From positions 1 to 7,325 of the forward strand of contig JAQGJZ010000149.1 of NCBI GenBank assembly GCA_028290385.1: DNA of 7,325 bases, read 5' to 3'. Numbering within the stretch: position 1 is the first letter of the stretch; each line of letters starts with the position of its first letter. Below, piece by piece: positions 1 to 6,893 of this stretch. The translations under genes and the position numbers were made by a program. Origin of the DNA: Enterovirga sp. (GTDB taxonomy: Bacteria > Pseudomonadota > Alphaproteobacteria > Rhizobiales > Beijerinckiaceae). The notes beneath the pieces were generated by a model. That model searched no databases. It had not been told where the DNA came from and saw only the letters and a program-made list of their open reading frames with translations.

Positions 1-748
1 GCAGACGCGGGGCGAGAACGCCACCACGGCCGGCGGCGAGGGCCAGGTCACGGTCGGCAACGAGCTGCCGGGCGCCCGCGACCAGCAGCAGGCCGCGCAG
101 CCCAAGGCCCAGTCGAGCAAGAACGAGGAGACGATCAACTACGAGATTTCCCGCACGACCCGGACCGAGATCCAGCAGGTCGGCCGCGTGAAGCGCCTCT
201 CCGTCGCCGTGCTCGAGGACGGGATCTATCAGCGCAGCCCGAACGGCGAGACGGTCTACCAGCCCCGCGGCAAGGAGGATCTCGACCGGATCGCGGCGCT
301 GGTGCGCACCGCGATCGGCTTCGACAAGGACCGTGGCGACCAGATCGAGGTCGTGAACCTGCCCTTCGCGGAGGCTCCGCAGAGCGCCGATGCGGGCACG
401 CCCTCGCTGCTCGCCTCGCTCATGAACCCGACAAAGGACGACGTGCTCCACTGGGCCGAGCTCGCCGTCATCGGCCTGCTCGTGCTGGTCGTGCTCCTGC
501 TCGTGGTGCGGCCCATGGTGAAGCAGATCATCGCGCCCGCCGCCGCGCTGCTCGCCCCGCGGCAGCCGGAACTCGCCATCGCGGGCGACGGCGCCGTTCC
601 GGCACTCCCGGTCCCGGACACCCAGGCCGGCAAGGCCGCCATCAACACCCTGCGCAGTGCCGAGCAGGTCGTGCGCATGAACGACCTCGCCCAGGGCAAT
701 CCGAAACAGGCGGCGGCGGTGCTGCGCAACTGGATGGCGCAGGGCTGA
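1..748 (+). CDS. fliF: Flagellar MS-ring protein FliF, 3' part (5' end outside window)
   Basis: FliF forms the MS ring of the flagellar basal body in the inner membrane, and its cytoplasmic tail holds the FliG rotor. The frame is open from base 2 to the TGA at 746-748. The visible part starts in the periplasmic region, where a typical FliF stretch reads NYEISRTTRTEIQQVGRVKR (about bases 137-196), followed by RLSVAVLEDG. A hydrophobic helix at about bases 461-511 (LAVIGLLVLVVLLLVV) is the second membrane segment. The tail ends in MNDLAQGNPKQAAAVLRNWM, the usual C-terminal FliG-binding helix, so the protein finishes normally. The GTG at 188 is an internal valine, not a start. The stop overlaps the next start by 1 nt (TGATG), which implies translational coupling. 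The family call is secure; the N-terminal half and first membrane segment are not in the window. Confidence 0.95.
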   Translation, partial: QTRGENATTAGGEGQVTVGNELPGARDQQQAAQPKAQSSKNEETINYEISRTTRTEIQQVGRVKRLSVAVLEDGIYQRSPNGETVYQPRGKEDLDRIAALVRTAIGFDKDRGDQIEVVNLPFAEAPQSADAGTPSLLASLMNPTKDDVLHWAELAVIGLLVLVVLLLVVRPMVKQIIAPAAALLAPRQPELAIAGDGAVPALPVPDTQAGKAAINTLRSAEQVVRMNDLAQGNPKQAAAVLRNWMAQG

Positions 749-1374
749 TGGTGTCCGCACGCAAGTTCCTGTTCGGGGACGATTTCCGCGGGCCGAGCCG
801 GGAAGAGGCCGCCGAGCGCGAGGCCGCGGACCAGGCGGCGCGCGAGGCCGCCATTCGGCGCGCCTTCGAGGATGGCGTCCAAGAGGGCCGGCGGCAGGCC
901 GCGGCCGAAACCGAGCGGCGTCTCGCGGTCGCCGTGGAACGGCTCGCCGCCGAAGCCTCCGCGAGCTTCGCGGCGGCCGATCGGGCCGTCGAGCAGGTCG
1001 AGACGGAGGCGCTCGCGTATTTCGAGACCCTGGCCCGGCGCCTGGCCGGCTCGGCGCTCGCCGCGCAGCCGCTCGCGGCCGTGACCGATGCCGCAGCGGC
1101 GGCGTTCGGCCACCTGCGCGGCGTGCCGCATCTGGTCGCCCGCGTCCCGACCCTGCTGGTCGACGCCACGGAGGACGTGCTGCGCCGAACCGCGCGCGAC
1201 AACGGCTTCGAGGGGCGGATCATCGTGATCGGTGACGACGAGCTCGGGCCCGGCGACGTCCGCCTCGAATGGGCCGAAGGCGGCGTCGCACGCCACCAGG
1301 CGAGCTTCGAAAACGCAATCGGGACGGCGCTCGCTGCCGCGACCGCCCCCAATGACGGGATGGCCTGGCCATGA
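748..1374 (+). CDS. fliH: FliH/FlbE-like flagellar export-ATPase regulator
   Basis: This 208-residue protein probably acts as FliH, a peripheral stator and negative regulator of the FliI ATPase that feeds substrates to the flagellar type III export gate. What is visible: a charged, Ala/Glu/Arg-rich helical N-terminal half (residues 17-100) with a GxxxG step in FEDGVQEGRRQA (40-51), and a folded C-terminal part (about 125-190) with the FliH-style ending GDVRLEWAEGGVARH (169-183). There is no signal peptide or membrane segment. Position agrees: in Caulobacter the gene between the fliF/fliG pair and fliN-flbD is flbE, a FliH relative. The ATG at 748 shares its A with the fliF stop, and the gene ends in a 4-nt ATGA overlap with fliN, so it is coupled on both sides. 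FliH proteins diverge strongly, so the name rests on layout plus the C-terminal pattern. Confidence 0.82.
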   Translation: MVSARKFLFGDDFRGPSREEAAEREAADQAAREAAIRRAFEDGVQEGRRQAAAETERRLAVAVERLAAEASASFAAADRAVEQVETEALAYFETLARRLAGSALAAQPLAAVTDAAAAAFGHLRGVPHLVARVPTLLVDATEDVLRRTARDNGFEGRIIVIGDDELGPGDVRLEWAEGGVARHQASFENAIGTALAAATAPNDGMAWP

Positions 1375-1703
1375 CGACGGAAGTTCCCCTGCCGCAGCTC
1401 GGCGAAGGAGACCTCGCCTTCGGGGCGCGGAGCGGGGCGGACGCGCCGCTGCCGCGCGACCCCTCCGACCTGGCGCAGATCCTCCACGTGCCCGTGACCC
1501 TCTCGGCGGTGCTCGGCCATGTGCGCGTGCCGGTCGGCGACCTGCTGACCATCGGGCCGGGCGCGATCCTGGAGCTCGACCGCAAGGTCGGCGAGGCGAT
1601 CGACATCCTGGTCAACGACCGCCTCGTCGCGCGCGGCGAGGTCGTCCTGGTCGAGGACCGCCTCGGCGTCACCATGACCGAAATCGTCAGGCCGGGCGCC
1701 TGA
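1371..1703 (+). CDS. fliN: Flagellar motor switch protein FliN
   Basis: FliN is a C-ring (switch complex) component under the MS ring. It binds FliM, takes part in rotation switching and docks FliH-FliI during export. The 110-residue product has a short acidic/proline-rich leader (1-35) and then a complete SpoA/SurP domain (about 37-107). Recognisable stretches are ILHVPVTLSAVLGHVRVPVG, the LTIGPGAILELDRKVGEAID strand-turn and LVNDRLVARGEVVLVEDRLG, ending in VTMTEIV. The length is normal for alphaproteobacterial FliN. The start codon overlaps the fliH stop as ATGA, which supports both the start choice and operon membership. No fliM is visible in the window. Confidence 0.95.
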   Translation: MTTEVPLPQLGEGDLAFGARSGADAPLPRDPSDLAQILHVPVTLSAVLGHVRVPVGDLLTIGPGAILELDRKVGEAIDILVNDRLVARGEVVLVEDRLGVTMTEIVRPGA

Positions 1704-1726
1704 GCCCCGGCAGAACGGATTTTCCC

Positions 1727-3085
<1,359 letters not shown>

Positions 3086-3092
3086 CCTCGCG

Positions 3093-3302
3093 TCAGCGGT
3101 TCGTCCGCCCCGTATGCGCGGGGTCGACGCCGCCCTGCGGTGTCGTCTCGTTCTCGACATCGCCCTCCACGGTCGACTCGCCCGCGATCGTGGAAACGTC
3201 CTCGCCGGCCATGGTCGTGCCCTTGGACTGGCCGATGCCGGGATTGCCCTTCAGGTCGGCGTCGCTCGGGCTCTCGGTTTTGAGGTGCTTGTTGGTGGAC
3301 AT
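3093..3302 (-). CDS. Small hydrophilic protein of unknown function, predicted EcfG-controlled
   Basis: This 69-residue product is not a family I can name. It is strongly hydrophilic, with many Gly, Thr, Asp, Glu and Ser and no Cys, Trp, Phe or Tyr. It has no membrane segment or signal peptide and is probably largely disordered. It begins MSTNKHLKTE, has a GNPGIGQSKGTT block (19-30) and an acidic middle (GEDVSTIAGESTVEGDVENE, 33-52), and ends PAHTGRTNR. It looks like the small stress-associated hydrophilins common in Methylobacterium-type genomes (inference). The start is backed by a ribosome site AGGGAG (3313-3308, 5-nt spacing) and by an EcfG-type promoter about 25 nt upstream. A longer open reading frame in the same frame runs through the BON gene, but it ignores these signals. 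Its stop lies 7 nt from the convergent flbD stop. Confidence 0.8.
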   Translation of the reverse strand: MSTNKHLKTESPSDADLKGNPGIGQSKGTTMAGEDVSTIAGESTVEGDVENETTPQGGVDPAHTGRTNR

Positions 3303-3334
3303 CTGAACTCCCTGTCCTGCCCGTGTCGGGGGTG

Positions 3335-3359
3335 AACGACGGCGTCTGCCGACCGTTCC
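3335..3359 (-). promoter_or_regulatory. EcfG (general stress sigma) promoter for the small hydrophilic gene
   Basis: Read on the minus strand, GGAAC (3359-3355) is followed by exactly 16 nt and CGTT (3338-3335). This is the alphaproteobacterial sigma-EcfG consensus GGAAC-N16/17-CGTT. Transcription would begin near 3328, giving a leader of about 25 nt that just holds the AGGGAG ribosome site. Orientation and distance to the start at 3302 both fit. EcfG acts when PhyR titrates the anti-sigma factor NepR. The motif match is direct; its use is inferred. Confidence 0.85.
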
Positions 3360-3388
3360 GGCCCGCCCGCGGCGACCCGCCGGAACGG
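3353..3388. repeat. Inverted repeat carrying the two divergent -35 boxes
   Basis: CCGTTCCGG (3353-3361) and CCGGAACGG (3380-3388) form a perfect 9-bp inverted repeat separated by 18 bp. Each arm contains the -35 element of one of the two divergent EcfG-type promoters, so the -35 boxes sit back to back with 22 bp between them. The symmetry goes beyond the five consensus bases by two bases on each side. Confidence 0.85.
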
Positions 3389-3407
3389 CGCGCGTGCCGG
3401 GATCGTT
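3382..3407 (+). promoter_or_regulatory. EcfG (general stress sigma) promoter for the BON-domain gene
   Basis: GGAAC (3382-3386), a 17-nt spacer and CGTT (3404-3407) match the sigma-EcfG consensus. Transcription would begin near 3414, leaving a leader of about 56 nt before the ATG at 3471. Within the window I found full-consensus pairs only here and in the mirror promoter at 3335-3359, both in the correct orientation in a short intergenic spacer, so chance is unlikely. No sigma-70-like alternative is evident in this spacer. Confidence 0.87.
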
Positions 3408-3470
3408 ATCCGGGGAGACCGCACCGCGGGCCCGCGGCAAGCGGCATGCATCGCATCTCGGGAGGATAGG

Positions 3471-4397
3471 ATGGCCGGCTACGACCGCTGGGGCAGCGAC
3501 CGATATCGCCGGGGCGGCGAACGGCACCGCGACTACGACCGGCTCGGACCCGACGCGGACCATTTCACCCGGTCCGACCGCGAGAGCTTCGGCCGCGGCG
3601 AGGGGTTTGGGCGCGGCAGCCGCGACTACCCGGGCGGGCGCGACTACCAGGATTATGGCCCCGAGCGCGACGGCATGGGCCGGCCCGACGAGCCCGGGCG
3701 GGACTGGGTGCTCGACGACCGCGCCGGACATGGCGGGCCGCGCTACGGCCGCGACCACGGGCCGGAGGACGAGCGTGGCCGGGAGCGCCGCGCCTTCCGG
3801 GGCCGCGACCCGTGGTCGGCAGAGCCTCGCGACAGGGAGCGCCCCGGCGTACGGGGCCGCTCGGTCGGCGAAATGGCGTTCGGCCGCAGCCAGGACGGCC
3901 GCGACGATCCCGGTGGGTTCGGCCGCCGGGACGAACGCGACCGGGGTGGCTGGTTCGACCGCATGGGCGACGAGATCGCCTCCTGGTTCGGCGGCGAGCA
4001 CGACGACGACCGTCTGCGCCGGCTCGACCTGCGCGATCGTGGCGACAGCGGCCAGCATCGCGGACGCGGACCGAAGAGCTACCAGCGCTCCGACGCACGC
4101 ATCCTGGAGGACATCAACGACCGTCTCACGGACGACCCGCAGCTCGACGCCTCGGACATCGAGGTCGGCGTTTCGGGCCGGGAGGTCACGCTGAGCGGCA
4201 CGGTCGCGAACCGCTATGAGAAGCGCCGCGCCGAGGACCTGGCGGACAGCGTCTCGGGTGTCATCCACGTGCAGAACAACCTGCGCGTCCGGGCGCGCGG
4301 CCCCAACTGGTCGGACGAACGGGTCGATAACACGACCGACATCACGGGCCTGGGCTCGTCCGGCACGGGCGGCCCGCGTTCCGGGACGGGGTCGTAG
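3471..4397 (+). CDS. BON-domain protein with long charged, disordered N-terminal arm
   Basis: The 308-residue protein has two parts. Residues 1-200 are dominated by Arg, Asp and Gly with many RD, GR and YGR steps (for example EGFGRGSRDYPGGRDYQDYG, 44-63) and should be disordered. Near its end is a short SWFGGE motif (171-176), seen in SWFGD-type BON proteins. Residues 204-273 form one BON domain, from YQRSDARILEDINDRLTDD through VEVT-like strands (IEVGVSGREVTLSGTVANRY, 230-249) to VIHVQNNLRV. BON domains are small alpha/beta modules linked to phospholipid or surface binding and osmotic protection (OsmY-like). There is no signal peptide, so a cytoplasmic site is likely, unlike periplasmic OsmY. 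GGGAGG at 3460-3465 with 5-nt spacing fixes the start, and an EcfG-type promoter precedes it. The exact function is unknown. Confidence 0.9.
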   Translation: MAGYDRWGSDRYRRGGERHRDYDRLGPDADHFTRSDRESFGRGEGFGRGSRDYPGGRDYQDYGPERDGMGRPDEPGRDWVLDDRAGHGGPRYGRDHGPEDERGRERRAFRGRDPWSAEPRDRERPGVRGRSVGEMAFGRSQDGRDDPGGFGRRDERDRGGWFDRMGDEIASWFGGEHDDDRLRRLDLRDRGDSGQHRGRGPKSYQRSDARILEDINDRLTDDPQLDASDIEVGVSGREVTLSGTVANRYEKRRAEDLADSVSGVIHVQNNLRVRARGPNWSDERVDNTTDITGLGSSGTGGPRSGTGS

Positions 4398-4425
4398 CGG
4401 GGGCGCCGCCTCCCCGGGTGCGGCC

Positions 4426-4635
4426 TCAGGCCTTTCGCAGCTCGCCGGGCTTGTGCGCGGCGATCTTTCCAGACTTGTCGCTCTTTACGATGTATTCGGG
4501 GTTGTCCTTCGACGCCGCCACCTTGTGACGCTTGATGGTCGTCGGCGAGGTCTGCTTCTTGACGACGTTGCCCTGGGTCTCGCCCTGACTGGTGTCCCAT
4601 GTCACCGCGTCGCCGGGCTTCAGCTCCTTGGCCAT
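4426..4635 (-). CDS. DUF2945 family protein (Hva1/Tudor-like small protein)
   Basis: This 69-residue basic protein (MAKELKPGDAVTWDTSQGE...) has the full pattern of the DUF2945 / Hva1 Tudor-like family: KPGDAVTWDTSQGETQGNVV, then TSPTTIKRHK, then ASKDNPEYIVKSDKSGKIAA and HKPGELRK. The family folds as a small SH3/Tudor-like barrel and has no firmly established bacterial role. 'Hypervirulence-associated' comes from a fungal member and should not be read as a virulence claim here. The start at 4635 is preferred over the in-frame ATG at 4662 because AGAGGAG (4650-4644) lies 8 nt upstream and the family motif begins at once. It converges on the BON gene with a 28-nt gap. No EcfG consensus was found upstream. 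Confidence 0.88.
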   Translation of the reverse strand: MAKELKPGDAVTWDTSQGETQGNVVKKQTSPTTIKRHKVAASKDNPEYIVKSDKSGKIAAHKPGELRKA

Positions 4636-4643
4636 CGGGCGTA

Positions 4644-4650
4644 CTCCTCT
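4644..4650 (-). promoter_or_regulatory. Ribosome binding site that fixes the DUF2945 start
   Basis: AGAGGAG on the minus strand, 8 nt before the ATG at 4635-4633, selects the 69-residue form over the 78-residue reading that starts at 4662. Confidence 0.75.
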
Positions 4651-4755
4651 GCCATGCGGCACAGGCGAGGGCTTGCCTGCGCTCCCGGCCTGTGAACATC
4701 CGCGGGGTGCAGGCGGCTCCCGCCCCCGCCTTCACGATCCGGTCATGCGCTCCCG

Positions 4756-5607
4756 ATGAACTACCGCCACGCCTTTCACGCCGGAAACTTCGCGGACGTG
4801 ATGAAGCACGCGCTTCTCACGCGCATTCTCGTGCATCTCCGCCTGAAGGAGACGCCCTTCCGGGTCGTCGACACGCATGCCGGGATCGGGCGCTACGATC
4901 TCGCGGGTGAAGAGGCCGAGCGCACGCTCGAATGGCGCGCCGGGATCGGGCGGCTCGACGAGCCGTTCGGGCCGGACGTGGAGGCCCTGCTCGCCCCCTA
5001 TCGCGAAGTGCTCGCGGCGGTTCGGGAGCGCTACGGCGCGACGATCTATCCGGGCTCGCCCGCCATCGTGCGCGAGTTGCTCCGACCGGCGGACCGCGCG
5101 GTCTTCGTCGAGAAGCACCCCGAGGACGGGGCCGTGCTGGCCGAGCGCTTCAACACCGTGACGAACGCCAAGGTGATGCGGATCGACGGCTGGATGGCCC
5201 TGCGCGGGCTGATCCCGCCGAAGGAGCGGCGCGGCCTTGTTCTGATCGACCCGCCCTTCGAGGAGCCGGGCGAGTTGCAGCGGGCTGCGGAGCGCCTCGC
5301 GGACGCGCTGAGGCGGTGGCCGACCGGCATCTTCGCCTTCTGGTATCCGATCAAGAGCCCGGCCGAGGTCGATGCCTTCGTGGCCGAGGTGGGCCGCACG
5401 AGCGGGCGGCCGCTGCTGCGGACCGAATTGCTGGTCGATCCTCCGGACGGGGTGCGCCTTGCCGGGAGCGGGCTGCTGCTGGTCAATCCACCCTGGAAGC
5501 TTGCCGAGGAGGCAGGTCTGCTCCTCCCAGCCTTTGCCGAACGGCTCGCGCGGCGTGACTACGGGGCGTTTCGGTGCGACAGGCTGGACAGCTCGGGGAC
5601 GCTCTGA
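4756..5607 (+). CDS. rlmJ: 23S rRNA (adenine2030-N6)-methyltransferase RlmJ
   Basis: RlmJ transfers a methyl group from S-adenosylmethionine to N6 of A2030 in 23S rRNA during ribosome assembly. The 283-residue length matches the family (E. coli about 280). Signature blocks are present in order: N-terminal MNYRHAFHAGNFADVMKH (1-18); the SAM-binding loop VVDTHAGIGRYDL (37-49); YPGSPAIVRELLRPADR (98-114), followed by the FVEKHP strand (117-122); catalytic DPPFE (165-169, DPPY-type in E. coli, here with Phe); then FAFWYPIK (193-200) and NPPW (244-247). The ATG at 4756 is the family's usual start but has only a weak ribosome site. A four-codon reading frame (4745-4759, MRSR-stop) overlaps it by ATGA. 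It diverges from the DUF2945 gene (120-nt spacer) and probably shares a transcript with the GST gene 32 nt downstream. Confidence 0.95.
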   Translation: MNYRHAFHAGNFADVMKHALLTRILVHLRLKETPFRVVDTHAGIGRYDLAGEEAERTLEWRAGIGRLDEPFGPDVEALLAPYREVLAAVRERYGATIYPGSPAIVRELLRPADRAVFVEKHPEDGAVLAERFNTVTNAKVMRIDGWMALRGLIPPKERRGLVLIDPPFEEPGELQRAAERLADALRRWPTGIFAFWYPIKSPAEVDAFVAEVGRTSGRPLLRTELLVDPPDGVRLAGSGLLLVNPPWKLAEEAGLLLPAFAERLARRDYGAFRCDRLDSSGTL

Positions 5608-5623
5608 TCACCCCGAGATCCTC

Positions 5624-5630
5624 GGGAGGA
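5624..5630 (+). promoter_or_regulatory. Ribosome binding site that fixes the GST start
   Basis: GGGAGGA lies 9 nt before the ATG at 5640. It favours this start over the in-frame upstream codon at 5574, which lies inside rlmJ and would add 22 residues that do not belong to a thioredoxin fold. Confidence 0.8.
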
Positions 5631-5639
5631 TACTCGTCC

Positions 5640-6239
5640 ATGCTCGTCCTGCGCTATGCGCCCGCCTCACCTTTTGCTCGGAAAATCAGGATCGCGGCGG
5701 ACCTCGCCGGGGTCACCGACCGGCTGAGCCTGCTCGAAACCAACACCGGCGACCCGCAGAGCGGGCTGCAGGACGTGAACCCGCTCGGCAAGATCCCGAC
5801 GCTGACGCTGGAGAACGGCGAAACGCTCTACGACTCGCGCGTGATCGCGGAGTATCTCGACCACCTCGGTGGCGGCACGCTGATCCCGGGCGGCGAAGAG
5901 CGGTTTTTGGTGCTGCGGCATCAGGCGCTGGCCGACGGGCTGGCCGAGGCGGCGCTGCTGCAGGTCTATGAAGGCCGGTATCGGCCGGCGGAACACCGCG
6001 TGCAGAGCTGGGTCGACATGCAGGCTGCCAAGGTCGCCCGCGCGCTCGCCGCGATGGAGAAGACCTGCTCGGCCCCGACGCCCCGCATCACGATCGGCCA
6101 GGTCGCGCAGGCCTGCGCCCTCGGCTATCTCGATCTTCGCTTCGGGGGTGAGTGGCGCCAGCAGCATCCAGGGCTCGTGGCCTGGCTCGATGATTTCGCT
6201 GCGCGCGTTCCGGCTTTCGAGGCGACGCGCGCCCCGTAA
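5640..6239 (+). CDS. Glutathione S-transferase family protein (YibF-like)
   Basis: This 199-residue cytosolic protein has the two-domain GST layout. The N-terminal thioredoxin-like domain (1-78) has YAPASPFARKIRIA (6-19), where Ser10 sits at the usual glutathione-activating position; the cis-Pro motif NPLGKIPTL (47-55); and the Asp-Ser pair in YDSRVIAEYLD (64-74) that normally binds the gamma-glutamyl group. The helical C-terminal domain (about 86-195) has RHQALADGLAEAALL, ALGYLDLRFGGEW and HPGLVAWLDDFAARVPAF. The pattern is closest to E. coli YibF, whose physiological substrate is not settled, so a specific reaction is not assigned. It follows rlmJ by 32 nt on the same strand and ends just before a stem-loop. 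Confidence 0.92.
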   Translation: MLVLRYAPASPFARKIRIAADLAGVTDRLSLLETNTGDPQSGLQDVNPLGKIPTLTLENGETLYDSRVIAEYLDHLGGGTLIPGGEERFLVLRHQALADGLAEAALLQVYEGRYRPAEHRVQSWVDMQAAKVARALAAMEKTCSAPTPRITIGQVAQACALGYLDLRFGGEWRQQHPGLVAWLDDFAARVPAFEATRAP

Positions 6240-6259
6240 GCCAACACGTGTAAGAAGTG

Positions 6260-6284
6260 GCCGGCGGCGCTGATGGCCGCCGGC
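6260..6284. terminator. Stem-loop terminator between convergent GST and mucR genes
   Basis: GCCGGCGGC (6260-6268) and GCCGCCGGC (6276-6284) form a perfect 9-bp GC-rich stem with a 7-nt loop, extendable by one G-T pair. It sits in the 56-nt gap between two convergent genes. The plus-strand tail is only moderately T-rich (TCCTTCC), and the minus-strand side reads ACTTCTT after one base, so it could serve both directions. A strong uninterrupted T-run is missing. Confidence 0.65.
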
Positions 6285-6295
6285 TCCTTCCGGCC

Positions 6296-6754
6296 TTAAG
6301 CGGACCTGCGGCGGCGCGCCGGCCGCGCTTCCGGAGCGGCAACCCGGCGAGGCTGCCGGCCGAGACCCATCGACTTCGCGAGTTCGGAACGCTGGCGTGC
6401 GTAGCTCGGCGCGACCATCGGATAGTCGTAAGGCAGGCCCCACTTCTCGCGATATTGCTCGGGGGTGAGCCCGCGCCCGCTGAGATGCCGCTTGAGCGAC
6501 TTGTAGCGGCGCCCGTCCTCCATGCTGATGATGTAGTCGTCGCCGATCGACTTCTTGATCGAGACCGGCGGGACCGGACGCTCGGACTGTGCCGGTGTGG
6601 CAGGACGGCCGAGCCCGACCAGAGAGACATGCACAGAGGCGATCAGCGCAGGAAGGTCGGCCTTGTGAACGGCGTTATTCGCTACGTAGGCAGCTACGAC
6701 GTCCGCAGTGAGCTCCACAAAATTGAGCCCGGCGGCGTCTTCGGTATCGTTCAT
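6296..6754 (-). CDS. mucR: MucR/Ros-family transcriptional regulator lacking zinc ligands
   Basis: MucR/Ros proteins are alphaproteobacterial regulators (exopolysaccharide, motility, cell-cycle and virulence genes) that bind AT-rich DNA and oligomerise. This 152-residue product has the N-terminal oligomerisation region (LTADVVAAYVANNAVHKADL, 15-34), a variable linker, then the DNA-binding core DYIISMEDGRRYKSLKRHLS (73-92), LTPEQYREKWGL (96-107) and YPMVAPSYARQRSELAKSMG (111-130), with an Arg-rich tail. The expected C-x2-[C/D]-x9-H-x3/4-H site reads Ser77, Asp80, His90, and has Arg94/Gly95 at the last position, so at least two ligands are missing. Zinc-free Ros relatives that still fold and bind DNA are known from Mesorhizobium loti. 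The start has a distant AAGGGGA (13 nt). The name is at family level only: several mucR paralogues per genome are usual. Confidence 0.92.
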   Translation of the reverse strand: MNDTEDAAGLNFVELTADVVAAYVANNAVHKADLPALIASVHVSLVGLGRPATPAQSERPVPPVSIKKSIGDDYIISMEDGRRYKSLKRHLSGRGLTPEQYREKWGLPYDYPMVAPSYARQRSELAKSMGLGRQPRRVAAPEARPARRRRSA

Positions 6755-6893
6755 GATGAAAAATGAGTCCCCTTTGATTTGTGCCCCCTGTCGAAATGGG
6801 GCCAGCCCAGGTAGCTGTCAAGTCAAAGGTGTAGTCGAAGCGTCGCCGGAACTATGTAGGGGTATACTGCGCGCACTACACGCGCTTTATGTC
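6755..6893 (-). promoter_or_regulatory. Probable mucR promoter region
   Basis: This 139-nt gap between the treZ remnant and mucR is more AT-rich than its surroundings, as expected for a MucR-bound control region; autoregulation is common in the family. On the minus strand TTGACA (6821-6816), preceded by an overlapping TTGACT, is followed 17 nt later by CATTTC (6798-6793), a poor -10. A short stem (GCCCC/GGGGC, 6783-6802) lies near the predicted transcript start. The region is supported by position, but the promoter elements are only suggestive. No tRNA or other RNA gene was seen. Confidence 0.45.

Noticed and set aside
568..600. GGAAC followed by CGTT inside fliF
   Set aside because: Spacing is 22 nt, not 16-17, and it lies in coding sequence; not an EcfG promoter.
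642..1520. Long minus-strand frame opposite fliH/fliN
   Set aside because: Compositional shadow; Ser/Arg/Ala-rich, no recognisable motif and no ribosome site.
3093..4268. 391-codon minus-strand frame that ends in the small hydrophilic protein
   Set aside because: Its first four-fifths is antisense to the BON gene and to the promoter spacer. The ribosome site and EcfG promoter place the start at 3302.
4398..4433. Possible terminator between the BON and DUF2945 genes (CGGGG/CCCCG stem, then GGCCTCAGGCC with TTT)
   Set aside because: Both stems are only 4-5 bp and the T-run is three bases; too weak to list in DNA this GC-rich.
6870..6890. Hairpin GCGCG/CGCGC just after the treZ stop
   Set aside because: Only a 5-bp stem with no following T-run on the minus strand; not a convincing terminator.
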